A stretch of 64,000 bases of DNA from Alcanivorax profundi (GCF_003597125.1 NZ_QYYA01000001.1:124001-188000); one strand, 5' to 3'; positions 52,325 to 60,803 are shown, numbered from the stretch's first letter. Translations and numbers: made by a program. Notes: generated from the sequence alone by a model not told the origin.

Positions 52325-53353
52325 TTACAGCAAATCGTTAATGTCGACGGCGGGTCCGGACTTGGCGGCGTCATCCCAGAAAGTCCCAAGACCTCCAATC
52401 GGGGTACGCTTGCCGGTGTTTTCGGTCCATTCGCGGTCGGAAATACCGGTGATGATGAAACCCGCGATGGCATCCAGCATGGCGTAGTCTGCATCCAGGT
52501 TCTGGTCGTTGGCAGCGTAGTCACGAATCGCCTTGCGCAAGCGCTCATCGTCACCCTTGCTGAACGCGCTCATGGCATAGAGGGCGCTGCCCAGACGAAT
52601 GCCGCTGTCGAAACCCTTTTTGGCAGAGGCTTCCAGTTCTGCCCAGGCATCTGCGTTCGGCGGAGCCAACATGGGCAGCAGGTTCCATACCGCAGCACGG
52701 ACACCACGGGGCACGCCCCACCACTGGTCGTTGTCCAGGCACTTCATGTTGCGTTCTACCTTGGCGGCGATATCGCGCGGGATACCTACGGCACCATCCG
52801 CGTTACCGTCGTTGAGCAGCGATTGCACACCAGAGATATTGCCCACCAGCCAGACCATCTCATCGAAGTCGCTTTTCAGTTTCGGGCATTCACCCTCTTT
52901 CTGCTCGCCAAACGCTTCCATCATGTTTTGGTAAGCGGTGTACTGACGTTGGGCGGCAACGGCAGACCAGCGTTTCTGCTCAATGCGAGCATCCTGAGCT
53001 TCGTTCACGCGTCCATCTTTGACTGCACGCATGTAACGGAGTTCAGAATCCAGGGCGATCTGCTCGGCGCAGGTGGCCGCAGTGGTGAAGACCATCGCGC
53101 CCAGTTTTTCCGGGTGGGAGCCCACCCGTTCGAAGGACATCAGCAGGGGGGTTTGTGCTTCGCCCGTCACACAGGCCATGCGCACGTCGTTGTAAGTCAT
53201 CATGTAGGGCAGCATTTCTGAACGACCAAAACTGATCAGAATGTCACCAGTGCTTTTGTAGATGACGCCACAGCCTTGCAGAGCCAGGATGGCGCCCCCT
53301 ACCAGGGCTAGACGTGAGTGTCGTAGCATTTTTTTCATGGAAAGAGAACCCAT
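52325..53353 (-). CDS. Lipoprotein, probable TRAP-associated TatT-like component
   Basis: 342 residues from ATG 53353, chosen because AGGAG lies seven bases before it. The N-terminus is a lipoprotein signal with lipobox LQGC (LALVGGAILALQGCGVIYK). The mature protein is helical, with SFERVGSHPEKLGAMVFTTAATCAEQIALDSELRYMRAVKDGR, in outline, and LNDGNADGAVGIPRDIAAKVERNMKCLDN. This fits my recollection of TatT, the helical TPR-like lipoprotein that pairs with TRAP binding proteins; I hold that at moderate confidence. It is the first gene of the three-gene TRAP unit. Confidence 0.6.
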   Translation of the reverse strand: MGSLSMKKMLRHSRLALVGGAILALQGCGVIYKSTGDILISFGRSEMLPYMMTYNDVRMACVTGEAQTPLLMSFERVGSHPEKLGAMVFTTAATCAEQIALDSELRYMRAVKDGRVNEAQDARIEQKRWSAVAAQRQYTAYQNMMEAFGEQKEGECPKLKSDFDEMVWLVGNISGVQSLLNDGNADGAVGIPRDIAAKVERNMKCLDNDQWWGVPRGVRAAVWNLLPMLAPPNADAWAELEASAKKGFDSGIRLGSALYAMSAFSKGDDERLRKAIRDYAANDQNLDADYAMLDAIAGFIITGISDREWTENTGKRTPIGGLGTFWDDAAKSGPAVDINDLL

Positions 53354-53531
53354 TCGGCAGCTCCTTGTTATTGTTCTCGAAATAGCGCGGTCAAAGGTAC
53401 GAAAGTCCGCGAATTGGCACAAGCGGCAATTACAAAAAAACCTGCAAGCAATTACAAACCATAAATTTGCTATATCATGCGTGGCAGTTATGTTTAAGCG
53501 CAGTCACCCACAGGGATGATACGACTTTATT

Positions 53532-54893
53532 ATGAGTGATTACTCTGACATCAAGGACATGAAAGCCTGGCTGGAAGGTGAACGCAGCGGCGTGTCTCTG
53601 GCGCTGAATACCGCTCGCGGTGGCCTGCGAATTCTCGAAACGCTTGGCGTGATCGGCCGTCAGGGGCTGGGCTGGGCCCTGGGTAATCGCCCGCCAGTAC
53701 CGGCCTTGCTGCGTACCACGTTCGAATCTCTGGGCACCACGTACATCAAGCTGGGTCAGTTTATCGCCAGCTCGCCCTCCATTTTTCCTGAAGAGTATGT
53801 GGAAGAGTTTCAGCGTTGCCTGGACCGGACTCCCCCCCTACCTTTTCATTACATCCGGGACACCATTGAGCGCGAGTTGGGGCAACCCCTGGAAGCGCTG
53901 TACCTGTCGGTGGATCCGAAACCCCTGGCCAGTGCGTCGATTGCGCAGGTCCATGCCGCAAAATTGAAAAACGGTCAGGATGTGGTGGTTAAGGTCCAGC
54001 GTCCCGGCGTTCGTAACGTCTTGCTGACCGATTTCAACTTTCTTTATTTTGCCGCCCGCATTACTGAGCGGTTGGCTCCGGGACTGTCACGATCGGCGAT
54101 TTCAGGTGTGGTGGAAGAGCTTCAGGCAGGCATGCTGGAAGAGTGTGATTTCATCAAGGAAGCCAATAACCTGAAGGCATTCAATGCCTTTTTGCGCGAT
54201 ACCGGCAACACCCGGGCGGTGGCGCCCGATCCGGTGATGAGTCATACCACCGGCAAGGTGCTGACCATGGAGCGCTTTTTTGGTGTGCCGCTCACCGATA
54301 TGGAGGTGTTGCGCAAGTACACCGATGATCCGGCAGAAACCCTGATTTCTGCACTGAACACCTGGTTCTCCAGTCTGATGCTGTGTGACTTCTTCCATGC
54401 CGATGTGCATGCTGGCAACTTGATGTTGCTGGAAGACGGTCGGGTCGGTTTCATCGATTTCGGTATTGTCGGCCGTATTCGCCGTGAAGCGTGGGATGGC
54501 ATGGCGAAGTTTTTCGATGCTATCGGCCGGGGCGATGTGCGGCAGATGGCAGAGGCTATGGCGATAATCGGCATGACCCGTGAAGAAGTCGACGTGGATG
54601 CCCTGACCCGAGACATTGAAAATCTGCAGGGCGTGCTGGGCCAGGTGGATCCGTCGGCGTTGGTGCAGGCAGATCGCAACGACAAGGAAGTGAACCGATT
54701 GTTGATGGATCTGGTGAAGATTGGTGAGGGACACGGGATTCGTTTCCCTCGAGAGTTCGCCTTGTTGCTCAAACAGTTCCTGTATTTTGATCGCTATGTT
54801 CAGGTGCTGGCTCCAGAGATGGATATGTTCAGCGACAATCGCGTGGATATTTTTGCGGGGCTGGATGATAACGACGGCGGGATGTTGCACTAA
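53532..54893 (+). CDS. ABC1/UbiB-family atypical kinase-like protein
   Basis: 453-residue member of the ADCK/UbiB group, needed in many bacteria for ubiquinone synthesis or prenyl-lipid handling. Motifs: KxGQ in TYIKLGQFIASSPSIFP, ALA-loop-like ASASIAQVHAAKLKNG, invariant lysine in VVVKVQRPG, DFFHADVHAGNLMLL (catalytic loop) and FIDFGIVGRI (metal-binding DFG). The C-terminal membrane helices of UbiB proper are absent or weak, so this is likely a paralog rather than the ubiquinone operon UbiB. It is divergent from the lipoprotein gene. Confidence 0.85.
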   Translation: MSDYSDIKDMKAWLEGERSGVSLALNTARGGLRILETLGVIGRQGLGWALGNRPPVPALLRTTFESLGTTYIKLGQFIASSPSIFPEEYVEEFQRCLDRTPPLPFHYIRDTIERELGQPLEALYLSVDPKPLASASIAQVHAAKLKNGQDVVVKVQRPGVRNVLLTDFNFLYFAARITERLAPGLSRSAISGVVEELQAGMLEECDFIKEANNLKAFNAFLRDTGNTRAVAPDPVMSHTTGKVLTMERFFGVPLTDMEVLRKYTDDPAETLISALNTWFSSLMLCDFFHADVHAGNLMLLEDGRVGFIDFGIVGRIRREAWDGMAKFFDAIGRGDVRQMAEAMAIIGMTREEVDVDALTRDIENLQGVLGQVDPSALVQADRNDKEVNRLLMDLVKIGEGHGIRFPREFALLLKQFLYFDRYVQVLAPEMDMFSDNRVDIFAGLDDNDGGMLH

Positions 54894-55011
54894 TTTTATA
54901 GCGATGAGCTGCCAGCTTTGAGTTATGAGCATTAAGTGAAAAAAGCAGAAACACCAGGCTGATTACACGGTGTTTGGGTTTTCGAAATTCACTGAAGCAG
55001 TCTGTAAACAC

Positions 55012-55046
55012 AAAAAAACCGCACCCGGACAGGGTGCGGTTTTTTT
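55012..55046. terminator. Bidirectional intrinsic terminator
   Basis: AAAAAAACCGCACCC, GGACA loop, GGGTGCGGTTTTTTT: perfect 8-bp GC stem inside A7/T7 runs, about 120 bases past the UbiB-like gene. The 54894-55230 gap otherwise holds only a repeat. Confidence 0.94.
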
Positions 55047-55097
55047 GTCTTGATCGCGGGTTTCCGGGAAAAATCCAATTTGGTTCCCTCTCTAGTG

Positions 55098-55215
55098 GTA
55101 GGAGCGTCGGTTATGCGCTCCGCTCACCCTTCGGGCCGCCAGCGACGCGCCTACAAAAAAAGGAGTTTTTTCGTAGGCGATTCCCGTTAATCCGCGATGA
55201 AACCTTTTTTGAGCC
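55098..55215. repeat. Dispersed ~120 bp repeat, copy 2 of 2
   Basis: Shares GCGTCGGTTATGCGCTCCGC and TTCCCGTTAATCCGCGATGA ends with 6693-6811. The copy here starts with a hairpin (GGAGCG-TCGGTTATG-CGCTCC, 55101-55121) and contains another (CGCCTAC, A7, loop, T6, CGTAGGCG; 55148-55179). No ORF. Confidence 0.6.
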
Positions 55216-55230
55216 TACAGCTGGTGGCTA

Positions 55231-56418
55231 TCACTCCACCGGATTCGAACATTCGCTGTGCGCCGGGTTTAGCTTGCAACGAATCTTGCGCTGAAGGGTC
55301 AGCATATCCGGGTGGTAGTACCCTTTTTCACGTAGTTGCAGTCGCGCTTCCTGCATCATGATTTCGTATTCGCGCTGATCACTATCGGGGATCTCAATCC
55401 ACCAGTGGTCTGGTACCTTTTCTGCTTCCTGATCCAGCCGTTCCTTGATCAGGTGGTAGCTGTTGAAAAACTCCTCGCGAACCAGTTGAGCAACTTCGTT
55501 GGGAAATTTGTCCTTGCGTCCAATTAACTGCATGGTGATCTGCGCCAGTGGATAATTGATGATGCCGCCATCCGGTTCCATGCCTTTGTACAGTTCCAGT
55601 ACTTCATAGGCCACTAGAGGGCAGGCCAGCACATCGACAACCCCGTTGTTGAATTTGTTGGGGGCAGAAACAATGTCCGATGCCACCGGGGTGGCGCCTA
55701 CCTGGGCAACCATTTCGGCCTGGGTCGGGTCGTAGTCGAGCACGGCCACCCGTTTGCCGGCCGCGTTGGCCAGTGTGTTAATGCTCTTGTCGTTCACAAA
55801 GACATAGGCTGCCCCGCCGGGTGCGACACCGAGAATGACGTATTCCCCCTGAACCATCTTGTCGGCCGACTTCGGATTGGCCAGCACTTGCAGCAGGATG
55901 CGCATGTGCTCGTCCGAGGGCAGGCCGCCGATAGAATCAATGGTCCCGGTGTACTTGTTGAACAGGCGCCCGCGCATACCGGTCATCAAGGCGGCATCAC
56001 AAATACCGGCCTTCAGGTCTTCCGCCACAACGCTTTCGCTGGTGTAGGGCTGAATATCCAGATCCACGCCGTAACGTAACAGGCGGGCGCGCTGGTCCTG
56101 GGCGGCCTTGAAGATTGGGCCCGCACGGCCGGCAATATCCCAGATACAGATGCGGCGCTTGAGCGGCTCACCCTGACTGAATCCCGCGACTTTCTGCATG
56201 GCGGTAATACGGTCATCCAGGCTGCGGCTTTGATCAAACGCAATGGCTCGCAGCTTGTCAGCCAGTTCCGGGGTCAGTTCTACGCCCGGGGCAAAGCGTT
56301 CCAGCTCGGCCTGTTGTGCCGGTGTCAGATTGAGGGTGTTGTCTGCAAGAGCGGGCAAGGACAACGTGAAACCCAGCAGGGTAAACAGCAGGGGAATTAA
56401 ACGCACGACAGACTCCAT
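55231..56418 (-). CDS. AdeT-like periplasmic solute-binding protein (paralog 3)
   Basis: 395 residues, the longest of the five paralogs. After a signal peptide (LIPLLFTLLGFTLSLPALA) there is an extra ~65-residue segment (LTPAQQAELERFAPGVELTPE ... MQKVAGFSQGEP) that also occurs in paralog 5 and, shortened, in paralog 4. Then come the shared landmarks RRICIWDIAGRAGPIF, GICDAALMTGMRGRLFNKYTG, GGAAYVFVNDKSIN, DYDPTQAEMV, FNNGVVD, LELYKGMEPDGGIINY, RKIRCKLNPAHSEC. No transporter gene is adjacent. It is first in a run of three paralogs with gaps of about 106 and 129 bases. Confidence 0.72.
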   Translation of the reverse strand: MESVVRLIPLLFTLLGFTLSLPALADNTLNLTPAQQAELERFAPGVELTPELADKLRAIAFDQSRSLDDRITAMQKVAGFSQGEPLKRRICIWDIAGRAGPIFKAAQDQRARLLRYGVDLDIQPYTSESVVAEDLKAGICDAALMTGMRGRLFNKYTGTIDSIGGLPSDEHMRILLQVLANPKSADKMVQGEYVILGVAPGGAAYVFVNDKSINTLANAAGKRVAVLDYDPTQAEMVAQVGATPVASDIVSAPNKFNNGVVDVLACPLVAYEVLELYKGMEPDGGIINYPLAQITMQLIGRKDKFPNEVAQLVREEFFNSYHLIKERLDQEAEKVPDHWWIEIPDSDQREYEIMMQEARLQLREKGYYHPDMLTLQRKIRCKLNPAHSECSNPVE

Positions 56419-56524
56419 TCATTATTATTCGATCAGGCACGGCAACCATTGTGACAGCCGGTTGTGGGGGCAGAATGGCCAGCAAGACTGCCTGATGGGC
56501 GTTGTTGTCAACCGCTGTTCGGAT

Positions 56525-57595
56525 TTATTCGGTTTCCTGGCTGCACTCTGGCCGTTGCGCATCCCGTGAGCAGCGAATGCGTTTCATGATAGACAGCATG
56601 GTGGCGTCGTAGTACCCGCTTTCCCGCAGTTTGATTCGGGCATCACGCATCATGCTGTCGTAGCGTAATTGCTGGTCATCGGACACGGTAACCCACCAGT
56701 GATCGGGAATACGGCCTGCTTCGCGTTCCAGTGCGGTCTGTATGGAGCTGAAACTGTCGGCGGCGACGTCACGAACAATGGCGGCAAGTCCTGGAGGGAA
56801 GCGGTCGGTGTGGCCAATTAGCTGTGCTGTCAGCTGCACAATCGGGTAGTCGACGATGCCGCCATCCGGATCCATGCCTTTGTATAGCTCCAGTACTTGA
56901 TAGGCAATCAGTGGCGCGGGAAGAACGTCGACGCTGCCGTTATTGAACTGATTCGGGGCGGTGGCCAACGTGGTCGCCACAGGGGTTGCGCCGATGGAGG
57001 TGACCATACGTGACTGGCCTGGATCAAAATCCAGCACGGCGACTTTTTTGCCGGCAGCTTTGTCCAGCGAGTTTAATGAACGGTCGTTGACGAACAGGTA
57101 GGCTGCTCCTGCCGGGGTTACCGCAAGGGTCAGGTATTTATTGCTGACCATATGTTCTTGTAGTTGTGGGTGGGCAATAGTGCGCAACAGGGTGTTCATG
57201 TGGTTCAGGTCGGGAATGGCTCCCAGCGCATCGATGGTTCCGGTAAACCGGTTGAACTGTCTTGCGCGGAATCCGCTCATCAGTGCCGCATCGCAATGAC
57301 CGTTCTTCAGGGATGCTACCAGCACCCCTTCATTGGTGAAGGCTTCCAGGGAGATATCGATCTTGTAGCGCAGCAAGTCGACTCGAAGATTGGTGGCGCC
57401 AGCGTAAATCGGCCCTGAGCGACCAGACAGATCCCACAAACAAATATGCCGCTTGAGAACCTGGTCGTCTTTCAGCCCCATCTCCTTGCGGACCTGCTGG
57501 AGTTGCTGTTGTTGTTTCTCTGTCAGTGACAGGGCATGGCTAGCTGTAGTGGCTGCCAGGACAAGAGCGCAAAGCAGAGCTTTGACGGTGCGCAT
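56525..57595 (-). CDS. AdeT-like periplasmic solute-binding protein (paralog 4)
   Basis: 356 residues with a signal peptide (LLCALVLAATTASHA) and an intermediate-length N-terminal insert (LTEKQQQQLQQVRKEMGLKDD). Landmarks: RHICLWDLSGRSGPIY, GHCDAALMSGFRARQFNRFTG, AGAAYLFVNDRSLN, DFDPGQSRM, QFNNGSVDVLPAPLIAY, LELYKGMDPDGGIVDY, KRIRCSRDAQRPEC. It is the most diverged in the ligand-facing middle (ATTLATAPNQF). AAGGAA precedes ATG 57595. It is between paralogs 3 and 5, same strand. Confidence 0.72.
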   Translation of the reverse strand: MRTVKALLCALVLAATTASHALSLTEKQQQQLQQVRKEMGLKDDQVLKRHICLWDLSGRSGPIYAGATNLRVDLLRYKIDISLEAFTNEGVLVASLKNGHCDAALMSGFRARQFNRFTGTIDALGAIPDLNHMNTLLRTIAHPQLQEHMVSNKYLTLAVTPAGAAYLFVNDRSLNSLDKAAGKKVAVLDFDPGQSRMVTSIGATPVATTLATAPNQFNNGSVDVLPAPLIAYQVLELYKGMDPDGGIVDYPIVQLTAQLIGHTDRFPPGLAAIVRDVAADSFSSIQTALEREAGRIPDHWWVTVSDDQQLRYDSMMRDARIKLRESGYYDATMLSIMKRIRCSRDAQRPECSQETE

Positions 57596-57724
57596 GAAAA
57601 TTCCTTTTGATGGATTTGTTGTGCTTATACCACCGCCATCCTGGCAGGTGTTTTACCGCTTGTATGACAATTGTACGGTGTAACAACGGGGGCGAAATTG
57701 TGCCCCCCGTTCTGGCAAGGTCGA

Positions 57725-58888
57725 TTACCGGCTGCACTCGGACCGGGCGGGGTTGAACTTGCAGCGAATCTTGCTTTGCAGTGTCAGCATGTCGGCGCTG
57801 TAGTAGTTGCGTTCGCGCAGCGCATCGCGGGCATCTTGCATCATCACTTCATATTCCTGTTTGTCTTTCTCGGGAATGGTGATCATCCATTTGTCCGGGA
57901 CTCGCCGGGTTTCCTGAGCGATACGGTCCACGACCTGGGGATAGGCCTCGAAAGACGCTTCGCGAATCAGCTGGGCGACTTCATTGGGGAATTTATCCAG
58001 TCGGCCAACCAGTTGCATGGTGAGCTGGGTGAGGGGGTAATCGACAATGCCGCCATCGGGTGACATGCCTTTATAAAGCTCCAACACCTCGTAGGCCACC
58101 AGCGGGGCAGGCAGGATATCGATCTGGCCATTGTTGAATTTGTTGGGGGCGGAAACGATATCGGTAGACACCGGCGTCGCGCCAATGGCAGCGACCATTT
58201 CGGCCTGGGTTTCGTCGTAGTCCAGTACGGCGACTTTGCGCCCGGCGGCCTTTGCCAGCGAGCTGATGGTGCGGTCATTCACAAAGATGTGTGCGGCACC
58301 GGCGGGGTAGATGCCCATCACCACGTATTCGCCCTGCACCATATGGCCGGCCTGTTTGGGGTGAGCCAGTACCTGTAGCAGCGTCTGCATGTGCTTGCTG
58401 TCCGGCACGGCACCAATGGCATCAACGCTGCCGGAGTACAGATTGAATTGTCGCGCACGCAGGCCACTCATCAGAGCGGCATCGCAGCGTCCGGCCTTGA
58501 ACTCTTCCACCATGACCGTTTCGCTGGTGTAAGGCACCATTTCCAGATTGATGCCGTATTCCACCGCCAGTGCCCGTTGTTCCATGGCTGCATTGAAGAC
58601 CGGGCCACTCCGGCCGGCAATGTCCCAGATGCAGATGACCCGCTTGAAGCTCGATCCCTTGGGCATCTGATCAAAGCCCACCAGTTTGCTGATGGCCTGC
58701 AATCGGGAGCGCACGGGCATTTCCCGGGTGTAGAACACCTCGGCCATCTTGTCGAGGGTACTATCCGATAGCGTGGTACCCGGCAGGAGCTCCTGCAATT
58801 GTTGTTTCTGGGCATCGGTCAGGGTGGCGGCACTGACGGCGGAGCAGAACAGGCCAGCCATCAGGGCAAGGCTCAGGCGCTTGGGCAT
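57725..58888 (-). CDS. AdeT-like periplasmic solute-binding protein (paralog 5)
   Basis: 387 residues; signal peptide LSLALMAGLFCSAVSA, then the long N-terminal segment also seen in paralog 3 (LTDAQKQQLQELLPGTTLSDS ... ISKLVGFDQMPKG). Landmarks: RVICIWDIAGRSGPVF, GRCDAALMSGLRARQFNLYSGS, AGAAHIFVNDRTIS, DYDETQAEMV, FNNGQIDILPAPLVAY, LELYKGMSPDGGIVDY, SKIRCKFNPARSEC. It is first in transcription order of the three-paralog run, with its own upstream region (58889-59040). Ligand unknown. Confidence 0.72.
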   Translation of the reverse strand: MPKRLSLALMAGLFCSAVSAATLTDAQKQQLQELLPGTTLSDSTLDKMAEVFYTREMPVRSRLQAISKLVGFDQMPKGSSFKRVICIWDIAGRSGPVFNAAMEQRALAVEYGINLEMVPYTSETVMVEEFKAGRCDAALMSGLRARQFNLYSGSVDAIGAVPDSKHMQTLLQVLAHPKQAGHMVQGEYVVMGIYPAGAAHIFVNDRTISSLAKAAGRKVAVLDYDETQAEMVAAIGATPVSTDIVSAPNKFNNGQIDILPAPLVAYEVLELYKGMSPDGGIVDYPLTQLTMQLVGRLDKFPNEVAQLIREASFEAYPQVVDRIAQETRRVPDKWMITIPEKDKQEYEVMMQDARDALRERNYYSADMLTLQSKIRCKFNPARSECSR

Positions 58889-59047
58889 GGGGCCTCCGTG
58901 CGTATTGTTATTTGTGGGAGTAGAAGTAGCACGCTAGCCCAAGCCGGGGGAGGGCTCCAGCGCAGGGGGTGACGGCATTTGGGCAACCAGGACAAGAATA
59001 TGTCAGGGGATATGAAAGGAATGCCAGAGGCTGCATTCAGAAAATAA

Positions 59048-59080
59048 GGCGGCGATGCCTTGCAGGCATTTCCGCCCTAC
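59048..59080 (+). repeat. REP-like hairpin, copy R2
   Basis: GGCGGCGATGCC-TTGCA-GGCATTTCCGCC then CTAC; family of 30405-30436. A short GTTGAACTTTCAAC palindrome, resembling the ends of the 7671 and 60804 elements, follows at 59093-59106. Confidence 0.7.
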
Positions 59081-59122
59081 GCGGGAGGAGCAGTTGAACT
59101 TTCAACTCGTCTTCAACCGAGT

Positions 59123-59153
59123 CACCAGCCCTGCGGGGGATGCAGGGCTGGTG
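59123..59153. terminator. Hairpin after yciK
   Basis: CACCAGCCCTGC, GGGGGAT loop, GCAGGGCTGGTG: perfect 12-bp arms 8 bases beyond the yciK stop (minus strand). No T-run, so it may be a processed or factor-assisted transcript end. Confidence 0.55.
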
Positions 59154-59160
59154 TGTGGTG

Positions 59161-59928
59161 TCACTTCGGCTGCGCGTCGATGGACTGCCCGTTGACGTCC
59201 TTGCTGGCCGGGCCGAGCAGATAGAGGTAAGGGGCCATGATGTCAGCAGGGGTTTTCAGTGTTTGCGGGTCTTCGCCGGGGTAGGCGAGGGCTCGCATAT
59301 CGGTGCGGGTGCCGCCGGGATTCAGGGTGTTGACGCGAATCGGGGTGGTGTTTTCCAGCTCTTCCGCCAGCACTTGGGCCAGATTTTCCGTGGCCGCCTT
59401 GGATACCGCATAGGCTCCCCAGAAGGCACGGCCTTTGCGTCCGACGCTCGACGAGGTGAACAGCAGCCGGGCATCTACGCTGGCGCGCAGCAAGGGCAGC
59501 ATGGCCTGGGTCAGGTAGAAAGCGCTGTTCACATTCACCTGCATGACGGAATCCCAGGTGCCGGTGCCGTAACGGTCCAGTGGGGTGATGTCGCCGAGAA
59601 TGGACGCGTTATGCAGAATGCCGTCCAGGCGGCCGAATTCCTTGTCGAACAGGCCGGCCAGTTCCAGATAGTCCTCCGGACGGGCCACGGCCAGATTCAC
59701 CGGTGCCATGGCAGGCTCTGGTCCTCCATTGGCCTTGATCTCGTCGTAGACCTTTTCCAGTTTCTCCGGGGTGCGGCCCAGCAGAATGACGGTGGCGCCA
59801 TGTTTTGCCAGTGTTAGGGCGGCGGTACGGCCGATGCCTGCGCCAGCCCCGGTGACCAGGATGATGCGATCCTTGAAGGCGTCTTCGGGGCATTGGTAGT
59901 TGAGCGCGTCATGTTGAAAATCGGTCAT
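59161..59928 (-). CDS. yciK: YciK-type short-chain dehydrogenase/reductase
   Basis: NAD(P)-dependent oxidoreductase of unknown substrate; 255 residues from ATG 59928 (MTDFQHDALNYQCPEDAFKDRIILVTGAGAGIGRTAA in outline). TGAGAGIG is the cofactor site, HNASILGDITPL and SSSVGRKGRAFWGAYAVSKAA give the N-S-Y-K catalytic set, and LNPGGTRTDMRALAYPGEDP is typical of YciK. In pseudomonads this gene follows mupP and ubiG, as here. It is separated from mupP by a pair of opposed REP-like hairpins. Confidence 0.9.
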   Translation of the reverse strand: MTDFQHDALNYQCPEDAFKDRIILVTGAGAGIGRTAALTLAKHGATVILLGRTPEKLEKVYDEIKANGGPEPAMAPVNLAVARPEDYLELAGLFDKEFGRLDGILHNASILGDITPLDRYGTGTWDSVMQVNVNSAFYLTQAMLPLLRASVDARLLFTSSSVGRKGRAFWGAYAVSKAATENLAQVLAEELENTTPIRVNTLNPGGTRTDMRALAYPGEDPQTLKTPADIMAPYLYLLGPASKDVNGQSIDAQPK

Positions 59929-59966
59929 GGTGAATCCTGCTATCACTCTGTCGTCCCACCGGATTG

Positions 59967-60047
59967 GTAGGGCGGAAATCGGCGTGAGCCGATCTCCGCC
60001 GTTGCGGCGGGGGGATGGCGGAGATGGGCATTCGCCCATTTCCGGCC
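59967..60047. repeat. Pair of opposed REP-like hairpins, copies R3 and R4
   Basis: R3 (59967-60000) is in the minus direction: GGCGGAGATCGGC-TCAC-GCCGATTTCCGCC-CTAC. R4 (60017-60047) is in the plus direction: GGCGGAGATGGGC-ATTC-GCCCATTTCCGG. This back-to-back layout is that of REP doublets (REPINs/BIMEs). It lies between mupP and yciK. Confidence 0.72.
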
Positions 60048-60053
60048 TGTGTT

Positions 60054-60722
60054 TTAGCCGCGCAGCGTTTTCAGCAGCGGCAGTAAATCAGTGCCTTCGT
60101 CCAGATAATAATTGGCCTGCCAGCCGTGTGGGTCATCATCGGCATCAATATAGCCAAAAGCGGCCACGGCGGTGGCCATGCCTGCATTCTGTCCTGCCTG
60201 AATATCGCGCAAATGGTCGCCCACATACAGACAGTTGGCGGGCGTTACCTTGTCCGCGCTGGCCGCGATCAGCAGCCCCTCCGGGTCCGGTTTGCGCTGC
60301 TTCACGTCATCCGGACAGAGCACAGGGCCCACCCGTTCATGCAGGCCCAGGCCTTCCAGCACTTTGCCGGTGAAGCGGGCGGGTTTGTTGGTGACGATGC
60401 CCCAGGGAATCTCGTTGGCATCCATCCAGTCCAGCGCCTCGGCCATCCCCGGGAACAGCACCGTATCCACCGCCAGGTGCTGTTCATAGGCGTCCAGCAG
60501 TTCTTCCAGAAAGGCCGGGAAGGTGAGATCGTCCGGCCCGGTGCCAAAACCCAGTTCGGTGAGGGCGCGGGCACCGTTCGATACGTTGGCGCGCACCGCC
60601 GAATAAGTCACTTCCGGGCGGCCGTGTTTTTTCAGCAGGGTATTGAGCACCGTATAAAAGTCCGGTGCGGTATCGATCAGGGTGCCGTCGAGGTCGAAAT
60701 AAACGGCTTCCAGCTTTTCCAT
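60054..60722 (-). CDS. mupP: N-acetylmuramic acid 6-phosphate phosphatase (MupP), HAD family
   Basis: HAD phosphatase; 222 residues from ATG 60722. Motif I is YFDLDGTLIDTAPDF, motif II is IVTNKP, and motif III/IV is KPDPEGLL and YVGDHLRDIQAG. On sequence alone it could be called phosphoglycolate phosphatase (gph). The order ubiG-mupP-yciK beside gyrA is that of Pseudomonas, where this gene is MupP, which dephosphorylates MurNAc-6-phosphate in cell-wall recycling and affects fosfomycin and beta-lactam response. I use that neighbourhood to assign it. Confidence 0.8.
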   Translation of the reverse strand: MEKLEAVYFDLDGTLIDTAPDFYTVLNTLLKKHGRPEVTYSAVRANVSNGARALTELGFGTGPDDLTFPAFLEELLDAYEQHLAVDTVLFPGMAEALDWMDANEIPWGIVTNKPARFTGKVLEGLGLHERVGPVLCPDDVKQRKPDPEGLLIAASADKVTPANCLYVGDHLRDIQAGQNAGMATAVAAFGYIDADDDPHGWQANYYLDEGTDLLPLLKTLRG

Positions 60723-60803
60723 GAAAAATCCTGTTTGGGGTGCAAGTTTCAACGCAGATGATGCCGTGCCAAATGATTCGGTCTCCGCTGCGGCAGAAGC
60801 GGA

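Noticed and set aside
51241-58888. Annotation of the five paralogs as RND efflux components (AdeT)
   Set aside because: The proteins are periplasmic, two-lobe-like and have no pump or adaptor features; one is linked to a TRAP permease. The efflux label is historical.
60054-60722. Phosphoglycolate phosphatase (gph) as the name for the HAD protein
   Set aside because: Sequence alone allows it, but the ubiG-HAD-yciK order beside gyrA is that of Pseudomonas mupP, which is the better assignment.
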